Assembly: GCA_946479855.1 (NCBI GenBank)
Contig: CAMLHL010000063.1
Coordinates: 1 to 15,456 of the forward strand
Direction: 5' to 3'
Origin: an uncultured Pseudomonadota bacterium
Lineage (GTDB): Bacteria; Pseudomonadota; Gammaproteobacteria; Burkholderiales; Rhodocyclaceae
DNA length: 15,456 bases
Shown here: positions 1-11,368 of the stretch, piece after piece
Layout of the letters: each line of letters opens with the position of its first letter
How positions within the stretch are numbered: position 1 is the stretch's first letter
Made by a program: the position numbers and the translations under genes
The notes under the pieces: generated by a model
Seen by the model: only the letters and a program-made list of their open reading frames with translations
Told to the model about the DNA's origin: nothing
The model's database searches: none

Positions 1-128
1 CCTGCTTCCAGTGCCTCGACTGCGTCGGCATCTACCACGACGACAAGCGCTGCCCAGTGCTGATCTACGAAAAGAAGGGGATGGTGCTAACCCCGAAGGG
101 CGTGATTGCGGCCGGGCCGGCCGAGTAA
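1..128 (+). CDS. NosR/NirI-type 4Fe-4S protein, C-terminal fragment
   Basis: Only the last 41 codons are in the window; the 5' part lies upstream of base 1. The frame starting at base 3 runs open to TAA at 126-128. The visible tail starts CFQCLDC and has a further Cys-Pro ten residues later (DDKRCP), a cysteine pattern like that at the C-terminal end of NosR/NirI-type membrane iron-sulfur proteins, where it follows the polyferredoxin part. Full-length relatives are polytopic membrane proteins that support nitrous oxide reductase maturation or electron supply, or are related proteins with an FMN-binding domain. The tail ends with a lysine- and glycine-rich segment (LTPKGVIAAG). It is convergent with rarA. 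With so little sequence I cannot tell true NosR from other family members, or from another ferredoxin-like membrane protein. Confidence 0.55.
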   Translation, partial: CFQCLDCVGIYHDDKRCPVLIYEKKGMVLTPKGVIAAGPAE

Positions 129-143
129 GCGACAGGGCAACGC

Positions 144-164
144 GGCCGGCCTGCAGCGCCGGCC
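144..164 (+). terminator. possible weak terminator hairpin between convergent genes
   Basis: GGCCGGC at 144-150 pairs perfectly with GCCGGCC at 158-164 around a 7-base loop. It sits 16 bases after the stop of the NosR-like gene. The plus-strand sequence that follows is only moderately T-rich (CTTATTTCTTG), so a factor-independent terminator is possible but not strong. On the minus strand there is no T tract. GCCGG-rich pairs are common in this DNA, so chance is a real alternative. Confidence 0.3.
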
Positions 165-170
165 CAAGCC

Positions 171-1481
171 TTATTTCTTGCCGGCCTTGCGATCCAGCTC
201 GCGCAGATGGGCGAGTTTTTCGCCGATCTTGCCTTCCAGCCCGCGCGGTGTCGGGGCATACCAGCCCGGCTCGGCCATCCCCTCCGGCAGGTAACTTTCG
301 CCGGCCGCGTAGGCTTCCGGCTCGTCGTGGGCATAGCGGTAAGCGTGGCCGTAGCCCAGTTCCTTCATCAGCTTGGTCGGCGCGTTGCGCAGATGCACCG
401 GCACCGGCCGCGAACCGTCCTGCTTCACGAAGGCGCGCGCCGCGTTGTAGGCGTTGTAGCCGGCGTTCGACTTGGCCGCGACGGCCAGATAGGTCACCGC
501 CTGGGCCAGCGCCAGCTCACCTTCCGGCGAGCCGAGGCGCTCGAAGGTAGCGGCCGCGTCATTCGCGATCTGCATGGCACGCGGGTCAGCCAGGCCGATG
601 TCCTCCCAGGCCATGCGCACGATACGGCGGGCCAGGTAGCGCGGATCGGCGCCGCCGTCGAGCATGCGGCAGAACCAGTACAGCGCGCCGTCCGGGCTGG
701 AGCCACGCACCGATTTGTGGAGCGCCGAAATCTGGTCATAGAAGGCGTCGCCGCCCTTGTCGAAACGGCGCAGGTTCTGCGCCATCGTTTCTTCGATGAA
801 TTTGCCATCGACCGTAGCATTGCCGGCCGTCCGCGCCGCCGTGCGCACCTGTTCGAGCAGGTTGAGCAGCCGGCGAGCATCGCCGTCGGCCAGGCCGATC
901 AGCCGGGTGCGAGCGTCGGCATCGAAGCTCAGGTCGGCCAGCGATTTCTCACAGGCGCGGTCGAACAACTGGCCCATCTCGGTTTCATCGAGCGACTTCA
1001 GCACATAGACCGAAGCCCTCGACAACAGCGCGGAATTGACCTCGAAAGAAGGGTTCTCGGTGGTCGCGCCGATGAAGGTCAGCAGGCCCGATTCGACGAA
1101 GGGCAAAAAGCCGTCCTGCTGCGCCTTGTTGAAGCGGTGGATTTCATCGACGAAAAGGATGGTCCGCCGGCCCTGCGCCCGCCACATCTCGGCCTGCGCC
1201 ACCGCCTCGCGGACTTCCTTGATGCCGGAAAACACCGCCGACAGCGCGATGAACTCGCAGTTGAACTGCGTCGCCATCATCCGCGCCAGCGTCGTCTTGC
1301 CAACGCCCGGCGGTCCCCAGAGGATCATCGAATGCGGCTGGCCGGACTCGAAGGCCAGGTGCAAGGGCTTGCCCGGGCCGAGCAGATGCTGCTGGCCGAT
1401 CACCTGATCCGGCGCCTGGGGGCGCAACTGCTCGGCCAGCGGGGCATTGACCGTTTCGGGCCGGGAAAACAGGTCGCTCAT
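171..1481 (-). CDS. rarA: Replication-associated recombination protein A (AAA+ ATPase)
   Basis: Cytoplasmic AAA+ ATPase of the RarA/MgsA/WRNIP1 family, related to clamp-loader subunits, acting at stalled replication forks and on single-stranded DNA ends. The 436 residues match the usual family length. Visible signatures: N-terminal LAEQLRP; Walker [10 protein letters not shown] at residues 56-64; Walker B FVDEIHRF with D112/E113; sensor 1 [10 protein letters not shown] followed by the SALLSRA segment with the arginine finger; then the C-terminal tetramerisation region containing the conserved [14 protein letters not shown] and [12 protein letters not shown] stretches. The ATG at 1479-1481 is used; the preceding lolA stop is only six bases away, so the gene is probably transcribed and perhaps translated with lolA as the last gene of the crp-ftsK-lolA-rarA operon. 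In many betaproteobacteria serS follows rarA; here a convergent NosR-like gene does. No anomaly seen in the protein. Confidence 0.95.
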   Translation of the reverse strand: MSDLFSRPETVNAPLAEQLRPQAPDQVIGQQHLLGPGKPLHLAFESGQPHSMILWGPPGVGKTTLARMMATQFNCEFIALSAVFSGIKEVREAVAQAEMWRAQGRRTILFVDEIHRFNKAQQDGFLPFVESGLLTFIGATTENPSFEVNSALLSRASVYVLKSLDETEMGQLFDRACEKSLADLSFDADARTRLIGLADGDARRLLNLLEQVRTAARTAGNATVDGKFIEETMAQNLRRFDKGGDAFYDQISALHKSVRGSSPDGALYWFCRMLDGGADPRYLARRIVRMAWEDIGLADPRAMQIANDAAATFERLGSPEGELALAQAVTYLAVAAKSNAGYNAYNAARAFVKQDGSRPVPVHLRNAPTKLMKELGYGHAYRYAHDEPEAYAAGESYLPEGMAEPGWYAPTPRGLEGKIGEKLAHLRELDRKAGKK

Positions 1482-1487
1482 GCGATG

Positions 1488-2108
1488 TTATTCACCGACC
1501 ACATCGGCCCCGGCCGGCGGGGTGAACTTGAAGGTGCCGGCCGGCAAGGCCGGATTGCGCTCGATTTTCGTGAAGCGAATCAATGTCGTCTGGCCAAAGC
1601 TGTCCTGCAACTCCATGGCCTTCAGGTCATTGCCGGCAAACCCGAGACGGACACTCTCGAAACCGCTGTCGCCGGTTTTGGGTGTCGCCTCGACCCAGGC
1701 GAACCCTTCGGCCTCGCCCGCTTCCTTGAGCGTGAAATTCTTCTCCAGGTCGTTATTGCCGGAAAGCAGCGCCGCCGGCGAACCACTGATTGCCTGCCCG
1801 GCCTTGCGCACGGTAACCTGCTGCAGTTCGGGATCGTGAATCCAGATTTTTTCACCGTCGCCGACCACCAGTTGCGGATAGGGTTTCTGGATTTCCCAGC
1901 GCAGCTTGCCGGGCCGGGAGATGGCGACGATGCCGGAAGATTGCTGCGGCTTGCGGCCGTTGCGGGCAATGACTGCCTGCGAGAACTCGGCCTTCAGCGT
2001 CCGGGTATTTTTCAGGAAGTCGTGCAGCTGATCGACCGCACCGGCCTGCGCCAGCAGCGGAAAAACAGTGAAGGCTACGGTCGACAGGATTTTTTGGGCT
2101 ATTTTCAT
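1488..2108 (-). CDS. lolA: Periplasmic outer-membrane lipoprotein carrier LolA
   Basis: LolA accepts lipoproteins from the LolCDE transporter and carries them through the periplasm to LolB at the outer membrane. The 206-residue product has a clear Sec signal peptide: KIAQK basic start, a hydrophobic core through about residue 20, and a likely cleavage after AQA (residue 22). The mature part has the family pattern: VDQLHDFL at its start, LKAEFSQ, SGIVAISRPGKLRWE with the conserved RPGKLRW motif, then YPQLVVGDGEKIWIHDPEL. The start at 2106-2108 has only a weak ribosome site, and a strong hairpin lies 12 bases upstream. It sits between ftsK and rarA, the classic ftsK-lolA-rarA order of proteobacteria. 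Confidence 0.93.
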   Translation of the reverse strand: MKIAQKILSTVAFTVFPLLAQAGAVDQLHDFLKNTRTLKAEFSQAVIARNGRKPQQSSGIVAISRPGKLRWEIQKPYPQLVVGDGEKIWIHDPELQQVTVRKAGQAISGSPAALLSGNNDLEKNFTLKEAGEAEGFAWVEATPKTGDSGFESVRLGFAGNDLKAMELQDSFGQTTLIRFTKIERNPALPAGTFKFTPPAGADVVGE

Positions 2109-2120
2109 GCGGCTAGCTTA

Positions 2121-2141
2121 CCGCGCCGGGGGCCGGCGCGG
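2121..2141 (-). promoter_or_regulatory. GC-only hairpin in the ftsK-lolA gap
   Basis: CCGCGCCGG at 2121-2129 and CCGGCGCGG at 2133-2141 form a perfect 9-bp stem with a 3-base loop, in the 70-base gap between the ftsK stop and the lolA start. On the minus strand it is followed by TAAGCTAGCCGC and then ATG, so there is no T tract and it is unlikely to be a simple terminator. A competing short pairing between GCGG at 2109-2112 and CCGC at 2121-2124 would break the outer part of the stem. It could limit translation of lolA or protect an mRNA end; this is inference from position alone. Confidence 0.4.
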
Positions 2142-2178
2142 TGTTTCAGGGTGTAACAAGCCAAGTGGCCGCCGGATT

Positions 2179-4482
2179 TTATTCCGCCGGTTTCTTCATC
2201 AGCACTTCGCGCCCGCCGCGGCCGTCCATGCCGGACACCAGCCCGGCCTTTTCCATCGCCTCGATCAGGCGGGCCGAACGGTTGTAGCCGATGCGCAGAT
2301 GACGCTGGACCAGCGAAATGGAGGCACGCTGGTTCTTGAGCACGATATCGACGGCCTGGTCGTAGAGCGGATCGCTCTCGGCATCGCCACCGCCCTCGCC
2401 GCTTTCGCCGCCCTCCTCGTCGTCGCCCCCGGCGCCAGTCAGAATGTCCTCGATGTACTCCGGCGCACCGGTCGCCTTCAGGTGTTCGACGACACGATGC
2501 ACTTCGTCGTCGGAGACGAAGGCGCCATGGACGCGGGTCGGATAGCCGGTGCCCGGCGCCAGGTAGAGCATGTCGCCCTGGCCGAGCAGCGCTTCGGCCC
2601 CCATCTGGTCGAGGATGGTGCGCGAGTCGATCTTGCTCGAGACCTGGAAGGAGAGACGGGTCGGAATGTTGGCCTTGATCAGGCCGGTGATCACGTCCAC
2701 GCTCGGCCGCTGCGTCGCCAGTACCAGGTGGATGCCGGAGGCGCGTGCCTTCTGGGCCAGGCGGGCGATCTGCTCCTCGACCTTCTTGCCGACGACCATC
2801 ATCAGGTCGGCCAGCTCGTCGATGATGACGACGATGAAGGGCATGGTCTTCAGCGGCTCCGGCGTTTCCGGGGTCAGGGTCAGCGGATTCGGGATGTGCT
2901 CGCCGCGCTTCTCGGCCTCGCGGATCTTGGTGTTGAGGCCGGCGATGTTGCGCACGCCCATCGCCGACATCAGCTTGTAGCGCTTCTCCATCTCGGTGAC
3001 GCACCAGTGCAGCGCGTTGGCCGCCTGCTTCATGTCGGTGACGACCGGCGCCAGCAGGTGCGGAATGCCTTCGTAGATCGACAGTTCTAGCATCTTCGGG
3101 TCGACCATGATGAGGCGGACCTGATCCGGCTCGGCCTTGTAGAGCATCGACAAAATCATCGCATTGACGCCCACCGACTTGCCGGAACCGGTCGTCCCGG
3201 CGACCAGCAGGTGTGGCGTCTTGGCCAGGTCGGCAACCACCGGCAGGCCGCCGATGTCCTTGCCGAGGCAGACGGTCAGCGGGCTGCTCATGTCGTTGTA
3301 CGGCTTGCTGGAGATGATCTCCGACAGCTTGACCATCTGCCGCTTGGGATTGGGCAGTTCGAGCGCCATGCACGACTTGCCGGGCACCGTCTCGACGACG
3401 CGGATCGACACCATGGCCAGCGCCCGCGCCAGGTCGCGCGCCAGATTGACGATCTGGGCGCCCTTGACGCCGACCGCCGGCTCGATTTCGTAGCGGGTGA
3501 TGACCGGGCCGGGCATCGCCGCCAGCACTTTGACCTGGACGCCGAAGTCGGCCAACTTGCGCTCGATCAGGCGCGAGGTGTATTCGAGGATTTCGGCGCT
3601 GACCGTTTCAGTCGCTGGCGGCGCCGGGTCGAGCAGGTGCAGCGGCGGCAACTGGCCACCGAAGATCGCCTCGGGGAACAGGGCTACCTGTTTTTCGCGC
3701 TCGATGCGGGCTTCAGCTTTCTTCGACACCGGCACTTCAGGCGGCGGCGTTTCGATGATGATCGGATCGTGCAGTTCGACGCGGCGCTTCTCTTCCTCGA
3801 CAACCACTTCGCGCTTCTGCGCGACTTCCTTGCCGATCTGCCGATCGCGCCAGGCATCGACCCGGCCGTAAAAGAAGCCGACACAGGTTTCGAGGAAAAC
3901 ACCGAGCCTCTCGAAGGCCCACAGCCACGACATGCCGGCAAAGATGCTCCAGCCGGCTGCCATGACCGACAGCAGCAGCAGCGTCGAGCCGGTGTAGCCA
4001 AGCTGGTTGGCCAGCACGCGGCCAAGCTCGATGCCGAGCAGGCCACCGGGCGCCAGCGGCAGTTCCGCCTTGGTCGAATAGAAGCGCAGAGCCTCGAGCG
4101 ACGAACTGGCGACCAGCAAAAATGAGAAACCGCCCAAGGCGATGAACAGCGGGTGCTGCTTATGCTCATCCGGTGCATTGAATTTGCGGAACCCCCACCA
4201 GACGAACATGCCGAGCAGTACGATCCACCACCAGGCGGAGAGGCCAAAGAGGTAGAGCATCAGGTCGGCGATCCAGGCACCGGCGCGGCCGGCCGGATTG
4301 TGCAACGATGGCGAGCCGACGGCATGCGACCAGCCCGGATCTTCCTTGCTGAAACCCCACAGGGCCATGACCAGAAATAGGGCCACGGCGCCAACGCCAA
4401 GCCAGCGCGATTCCTGCAACAGGGTGCCGATCTTTTCCGGCAACGGGCTGGGAGCCGCCCGGGAAATCGTCCTCGCCCCCAT
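2179..4482 (-). CDS. ftsK: DNA translocase FtsK
   Basis: Septum-located DNA pump that clears and aligns chromosome ends at division and activates XerCD at dif. The 767-residue protein has four predicted membrane segments (roughly residues 30-48, 74-97, 113-128, 163-188), a short charged linker, then the motor: alpha/beta domains with [12 protein letters not shown], Walker A GTTGSGKS at 429-436, and Walker [11 protein letters not shown] with D555/E556. The C-terminal gamma winged helix covers about residues 704-767 (LYDQAVDIV... [16 protein letters not shown]) and should read polar KOPS-type sites. The linker is very short compared with the E. coli protein (about 1,330 residues), so the size is nearer SpoIIIE and neisserial FtsK. 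A Gly/Asp/Glu-rich tract (about 683-703) precedes gamma. The ATG lies two bases after the regulator's stop, which suggests coupling to it. The gene is intact. Confidence 0.96.
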   Translation of the reverse strand: MGARTISRAAPSPLPEKIGTLLQESRWLGVGAVALFLVMALWGFSKEDPGWSHAVGSPSLHNPAGRAGAWIADLMLYLFGLSAWWWIVLLGMFVWWGFRKFNAPDEHKQHPLFIALGGFSFLLVASSSLEALRFYSTKAELPLAPGGLLGIELGRVLANQLGYTGSTLLLLSVMAAGWSIFAGMSWLWAFERLGVFLETCVGFFYGRVDAWRDRQIGKEVAQKREVVVEEEKRRVELHDPIIIETPPPEVPVSKKAEARIEREKQVALFPEAIFGGQLPPLHLLDPAPPATETVSAEILEYTSRLIERKLADFGVQVKVLAAMPGPVITRYEIEPAVGVKGAQIVNLARDLARALAMVSIRVVETVPGKSCMALELPNPKRQMVKLSEIISSKPYNDMSSPLTVCLGKDIGGLPVVADLAKTPHLLVAGTTGSGKSVGVNAMILSMLYKAEPDQVRLIMVDPKMLELSIYEGIPHLLAPVVTDMKQAANALHWCVTEMEKRYKLMSAMGVRNIAGLNTKIREAEKRGEHIPNPLTLTPETPEPLKTMPFIVVIIDELADLMMVVGKKVEEQIARLAQKARASGIHLVLATQRPSVDVITGLIKANIPTRLSFQVSSKIDSRTILDQMGAEALLGQGDMLYLAPGTGYPTRVHGAFVSDDEVHRVVEHLKATGAPEYIEDILTGAGGDDEEGGESGEGGGDAESDPLYDQAVDIVLKNQRASISLVQRHLRIGYNRSARLIEAMEKAGLVSGMDGRGGREVLMKKPAE

Positions 4483-4484
4483 CG

Positions 4485-5147
4485 TCAGACACCCGGGATG
4501 ACCAGCAGGTCATCGTCATAGCGGATATAACCGCTCAATTCCAGATCGCGCATAACCTTGCTGACCATTTCGCGCGATGCGCCAATCATTTTCGCCATAT
4601 CCTGCTTCGACATCTTTTTCTTCACAATACGCAGCCCATCCACCACTTCCGACATATCAAGAAGCAGACGGGCCACCCGACCATAAACGTCCAGCAGCGC
4701 CAGGCTCTCGATCTTGCGGTCGGCATCGCGCAAACGGAGGACGAGAATCTTCATCAGCTTCTGCGCGACTGCAAAATTATCCTGCATGCAGCGCTGGAAA
4801 GCGTCCTTGCCGAGGAACAGCAATTCGCAGGGTTCGGCCGCCACGACGTTGGCCGAACGCGGACTGCCGTCGATCAGACCCATTTCGCCAAAGAATTCGC
4901 CGGGACCGAGCCAGGCCAGGATGATCTCCCGCCCTTCCTCATCGGTATTGGTCACCTTCGCCCGCCCGCTGAGCAGGATGTACAGGGAATCGGTGCTATC
5001 GCCGGCACGAACCACGGAGGCCCCGCGTTCGACGCGTTTGCGACCGGCCACCCGGGAAAGTTTTTCCAGTTCAGCCTCATCCAGCCCGGAAAACAACGGT
5101 ACGTTGCGCAAGACCACCAGACTCATACCACATGGTGTAGCTGCCAT
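4485..5147 (-). CDS. Crp/Fnr-family transcriptional regulator
   Basis: A 220-residue cytoplasmic regulator with an N-terminal cyclic-nucleotide-binding fold and a C-terminal helix-turn-helix. The phosphate-binding cassette [17 protein letters not shown] (83-99) keeps the Glu (E88), Arg (R97) and Ser (S98) that match E72, R82 and S83 of E. coli CRP, so a cyclic nucleotide ligand is plausible. The N-terminal cysteine set of FNR is absent, so this is not an oxygen sensor of that type. The HTH spans about 179-202; its recognition helix SREMVSKV resembles that of CRP, with Lys at the position of CRP R185. I chose ATG 5147 because GGA lies nine bases upstream and the promoter gives a short leader; ATG 5126 ([12 protein letters not shown]) is an alternative. 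It is the first gene of the ftsK operon and diverges from trxB. The target genes and ligand cannot be named from sequence. Confidence 0.88.
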   Translation of the reverse strand: MAATPCGMSLVVLRNVPLFSGLDEAELEKLSRVAGRKRVERGASVVRAGDSTDSLYILLSGRAKVTNTDEEGREIILAWLGPGEFFGEMGLIDGSPRSANVVAAEPCELLFLGKDAFQRCMQDNFAVAQKLMKILVLRLRDADRKIESLALLDVYGRVARLLLDMSEVVDGLRIVKKKMSKQDMAKMIGASREMVSKVMRDLELSGYIRYDDDLLVIPGV

Positions 5148-5153
5148 AAATCA

Positions 5154-5212
5154 GTTTCCGTTCATAGAGTTACGAAACAATTATAAACTCGTTTCCCAGA
5201 TTTCATAGAAAC
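5154..5212. repeat. GTTTC/GAAAC pentamer array in the divergent promoter region
   Basis: Plus-strand GTTTC at 5154-5158, GAAAC at 5174-5178, GTTTC at 5191-5195 and GAAAC at 5208-5212. The last three are exactly 17 bases apart start to start and alternate in orientation, giving two overlapping inverted repeats with 12-base spacers. An 8-mer TTCATAGA occurs at 5161-5168 and again at 5202-5209, in both cases shortly after GTTTCC, so part of the block looks duplicated. The sites overlap the regulator's promoter and leader. They could be operator half-sites, but the 5154 copy is also the regulator's likely ribosome site. Confidence 0.4.
5180..5210 (-). promoter_or_regulatory. Predicted promoter of the crp-like/ftsK operon
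   Basis: The minus strand carries a perfect TATAAT at 5185-5180. The -35 region is poor: TTCTAT (5210-5205) with a 19-base spacer or CTATGA with 17. Transcription would start near 5173, about 25 bases before ATG 5147, with GGA of the ribosome site in the leader. The weak -35 and the inverted repeats that overlap it fit a regulated promoter; that last point is inference. Confidence 0.5.
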
Positions 5213-5241
5213 TTCGCAGAAATTCGGTGGCCGGACAACGC

Positions 5242-7006
<1,765 letters not shown>

Positions 7007-7076
7007 GCTGCCCCTTACCGATTTTGCCGGTTTCCCCCGGTCGACCGTCTCATTCGGGTCGTCAGGCCGCCGCGCC

Positions 7077-9058
<1,982 letters not shown>

Positions 9059-9063
9059 GGTGC

Positions 9064-9612
9064 TTAGTAGTTCGGCTTTTCTTTCGCTTCGTTGAAACGC
9101 CGGACGCCGGCCATGACTTCGTTGCGGGCGGCTTCGATACCTTCCCAGCCATTGACCTTGACCCACTTGCCCGGTTCGAGATCCTTGTAGTGCTCGAAGA
9201 AATGGGAGATCTGATTGCGCAGCAGTTCCGGCGTGTCTTCGTAGCTCTTGACGTTCTTGTAGAGCGGGGTCAGCTTGTCGACCGGCACGGCCAGCAGCTT
9301 GGCATCTTCGCCGCCTTCGTCGGTCATCGACAGCTGGCCAAGCGGGCGGCAGCGGACGACGACGCCCGGCGGCAGCGGGAAGGGGCTGACCACCAGCACA
9401 TCGACCGGATCGCCGTCACCGGCGATGGTGTGCGGAATGTAACCGTAGTTGCAGGGATAGTGCATGGAGGTGGACATGAAGCGATCAACGAAGATCGCAC
9501 CGCTTTCCTTGTCGACCTCGTACTTGACGGGGTCGGAGTGCGCCGTGATTTCGATGATGACATTGAAATCATCGGGGAGGGACTTGCCGGAGGGAACGTT
9601 GTTAAGTGCCAT
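9064..9612 (-). CDS. ppa: Inorganic pyrophosphatase (family I)
   Basis: Soluble Mg-dependent enzyme that splits pyrophosphate to two phosphates and so drives biosynthetic reactions. The 182 residues fit the bacterial family I size. Visible: N-terminal [21 protein letters not shown] with the substrate-binding Lys residues; [11 protein letters not shown]; the signature DGDPVDVLV, whose three aspartates bind metal; [12 protein letters not shown] with the further metal and phosphate ligands; and the C-terminal [19 protein letters not shown]. The start has GAGAG seven bases upstream and a promoter just beyond it. It heads the ppa-nadE-glnB operon, where it can remove the pyrophosphate made by NadE. 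Nothing unusual in the sequence. Confidence 0.96.
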   Translation of the reverse strand: MALNNVPSGKSLPDDFNVIIEITAHSDPVKYEVDKESGAIFVDRFMSTSMHYPCNYGYIPHTIAGDGDPVDVLVVSPFPLPPGVVVRCRPLGQLSMTDEGGEDAKLLAVPVDKLTPLYKNVKSYEDTPELLRNQISHFFEHYKDLEPGKWVKVNGWEGIEAARNEVMAGVRRFNEAKEKPNY

Positions 9613-9647
9613 TGTTATCTCTCTGCGATTAGGTTTGAGAACTTGTA

Positions 9648-9676
9648 ATTATAACGCCGTACTTGGCTTCGTTCAG
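9648..9676 (-). promoter_or_regulatory. Predicted promoter of ppa-nadE-glnB
   Basis: A perfect TATAAT on the minus strand (9653-9648) with CTGAAC at 9676-9671 as a partial -35, spacer 17, and a G one base off an extended -10. Transcription would start near 9641, giving a leader of about 28 bases with GAGAG before ATG 9612. The -35 overlaps the stop codon of the upstream exonuclease gene. Confidence 0.5.
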
Positions 9677-10458
9677 CGCCAGGCGGCGAGAAACTCCTGC
9701 CAATGCGGCGCGCCGATCCTGGCCAGTTGCGCCTTGACGAACTCGCCTTCGGCCACTTCCTCCTCGGCGGTCAACTCGCCGCGCAAACGGCGAAAGCGGT
9801 TATAGACCAGATAGGTATTGATCACGTCGGTTTCGCAATAATCGCGGATTTCGGCGATCTGGCCGGCCTGCCAGGCCTCCCAGACCTTGCCGCCATCCAT
9901 GCCGAGCTTGCCGGGAAAGCCTAACAGCTTGGCCAGATCGTCGAGCGGCGCGTTGGCCCGGGCATTGTAGAGCGCCAGCAGGTCCATCAGGTCGAGGTGG
10001 CGCGTGTGGTAGCGGCTGATGTAGTTATTCCACTTGAAATCGCGCGAATCGGCGTAGTCGCCGTCACCGAGATCCCAGTAGCGCGGCGCCGCAACGCCGT
10101 GCAACATGCCGCGATAGTGCAGCACCGGCAGGTCGAAGCCGCCGCCGTTCCAGGAGACGATCTGCGGTGTGAATTTCTCGATGCCGTCGAAAAAGCGCTG
10201 GATGATCGCGCCTTCGTTGAGATCCGGCTCCGACAGCGACCAGACCTTCAAGCCTTCGCTGGTGCGCAGGACGCAGGAGATGGTCACCACGCGCTGCAGG
10301 TGCAACGGCAGGAAATCGTTGCCGGTCTTGGCCCGACGCTGCTGGAAGGCGAGTTCGGCGACCTCGTCGTCGGAAAGCTCGTCGGCCAGATCGTTGAGCC
10401 GACGCAGGCCAACGACATCGGGAATCGTCTCGATATCGAAAACCAGGACGGGTTTCAT
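9673..10458 (-). CDS. Predicted DEDDy 3'-5' exonuclease (PolB exonuclease-like)
   Basis: A 261-residue stand-alone protein of the group often annotated as 'predicted 3'-5' exonuclease related to the exonuclease domain of PolB'. The DEDDy metal-binding residues are in place: D8 and E10 in LVFDIET (ExoI), D109 in SWNGGGFDLPVL (ExoII), and Y207/D211 in RDYCETDVINTYLVY (ExoIII). There is no polymerase domain. The ATG at 10456-10458 is preceded by GAGAGG; the longer frame reaching 10509 runs into cysM and adds non-family residues. It lies ten bases after cysM and is the last gene of the lapA-lapB-ugd-hldD-cysM string; the ppa promoter overlaps its end. Its nucleic-acid substrate (DNA or RNA) is not known to me; catalytic activity is well supported by the complete motif set. 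Confidence 0.85.
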   Translation of the reverse strand: MKPVLVFDIETIPDVVGLRRLNDLADELSDDEVAELAFQQRRAKTGNDFLPLHLQRVVTISCVLRTSEGLKVWSLSEPDLNEGAIIQRFFDGIEKFTPQIVSWNGGGFDLPVLHYRGMLHGVAAPRYWDLGDGDYADSRDFKWNNYISRYHTRHLDLMDLLALYNARANAPLDDLAKLLGFPGKLGMDGGKVWEAWQAGQIAEIRDYCETDVINTYLVYNRFRRLRGELTAEEEVAEGEFVKAQLARIGAPHWQEFLAAWR

Positions 10459-10468
10459 GCCTCGCCTC

Positions 10469-11368
10469 TCACGCCGGAAAGACGCCCGTTGACAGGTAAC
10501 GGTCGCCACGATCGCAGATGATGCTGACGATCACCGCGTTCTCCAGTTCCCGCGACAGACGCAGTGCAACAGCCAGCGCGCCGCCCGACGAGATGCCGGC
10601 GAAGATTCCCTCCTCCATGGCCAGGCGCCGCGTCATCGCTTCGGCATCGGCCTGGCTGACGTTCTCGACCCGGTCGATCCGGCTGCGGTCGAAAATCTTC
10701 GGCAGATAAGCTTCCGGCCACTTGCGGATGCCGGGAATCTGGCTGCCCTCTTCCGGCTGGCAACCGACGATCTGGATCGCCGGATTCTGGGTCTTGAGAA
10801 ATGCGGAAGTCCCCATGATGGTGCCCGTCGTCCCCATGCTGGAAACGAAATGGGTAACCTTCCCTGCGGTATCGCGCCAGATTTCCGGGCCGGTGCCTTC
10901 GAAGTGAGCGAGCGGATTGTCCGGGTTGGCGAACTGGTCGAGGATGATGCCCCGGCCTTCGTCGCGCATCTTTTCGGCGACGTCGCGACACAGCTCCATG
11001 CCGCCCTCCCGGGGCGTCAGCACGAGTTCAGCGCCGAAGGCACGCATCGTCTGGCGGCGTTCGATGCTCTGGTTTTCCGGCATGACCAGGATCATCCGGT
11101 AGCCCTTCATCGCCGCCGCCATGGCCAGCGCGATGCCGGTATTGCCGGAGGTCGCCTCGATCAGCGTATCACCCGGCTTGATGTCGCCACGCGCTTCGGC
11201 ATGGACGATCATCGACAGCGCCGGGCGGTCCTTGACCGAACCAGCCGGGTTGTTGCCTTCCAGCTTGGCGAGAATGACGTTATTGCGCTGCGCGTTCTCC
11301 GCGCCAGGAATACGCACCAGACGTACCAGCGGGGTGTTTCCAACAAAATCCTGCAGGGTTTTATACAT
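10469..11368 (-). CDS. cysM: Cysteine synthase B (O-acetylserine sulfhydrylase)
   Basis: PLP enzyme that makes cysteine from O-acetylserine with sulfide, or S-sulfocysteine with thiosulfate. The 299 residues match CysM. The PLP lysine is K46 in NNPAGSVKDRPA; the substrate loop TSGNTG is at 73-78; the glycine-rich phosphate loop GTTGTIMG follows; the end CDRGDRYLSTGVF is typical of the CysM rather than the CysK branch. The start ATG 11366-11368 lies inside the last codons of the hldD-like gene (8-base overlap), so translation is probably coupled; an upstream ATG would lengthen the overlap without family support. Cysteine synthesis has no clear functional tie to LPS genes, but hldD-cysM adjacency is common in betaproteobacteria. 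Confidence 0.94.
   Translation of the reverse strand: MYKTLQDFVGNTPLVRLVRIPGAENAQRNNVILAKLEGNNPAGSVKDRPALSMIVHAEARGDIKPGDTLIEATSGNTGIALAMAAAMKGYRMILVMPENQSIERRQTMRAFGAELVLTPREGGMELCRDVAEKMRDEGRGIILDQFANPDNPLAHFEGTGPEIWRDTAGKVTHFVSSMGTTGTIMGTSAFLKTQNPAIQIVGCQPEEGSQIPGIRKWPEAYLPKIFDRSRIDRVENVSQADAEAMTRRLAMEEGIFAGISSGGALAVALRLSRELENAVIVSIICDRGDRYLSTGVFPA

Noticed and set aside
207..2156. A 649-codon plus-strand open frame across rarA and lolA
   Set aside because: It lies antisense to two well-supported genes, resembles no family, and is rich in Arg, His and Gln as expected for the reverse frame of GC-rich genes.
2068..3090. A plus-strand open frame antisense to ftsK and a matching minus-strand frame at 2105-3373
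   Set aside because: Both are out-of-frame readings of the ftsK motor domain; composition is low-complexity Arg/Asp/His and there is no motif.
4485..5147. FNR-type oxygen sensor identity for the Crp-like protein
   Set aside because: The N-terminal cysteine cluster is missing; only scattered cysteines are present, while the cyclic-nucleotide-binding residues are kept.
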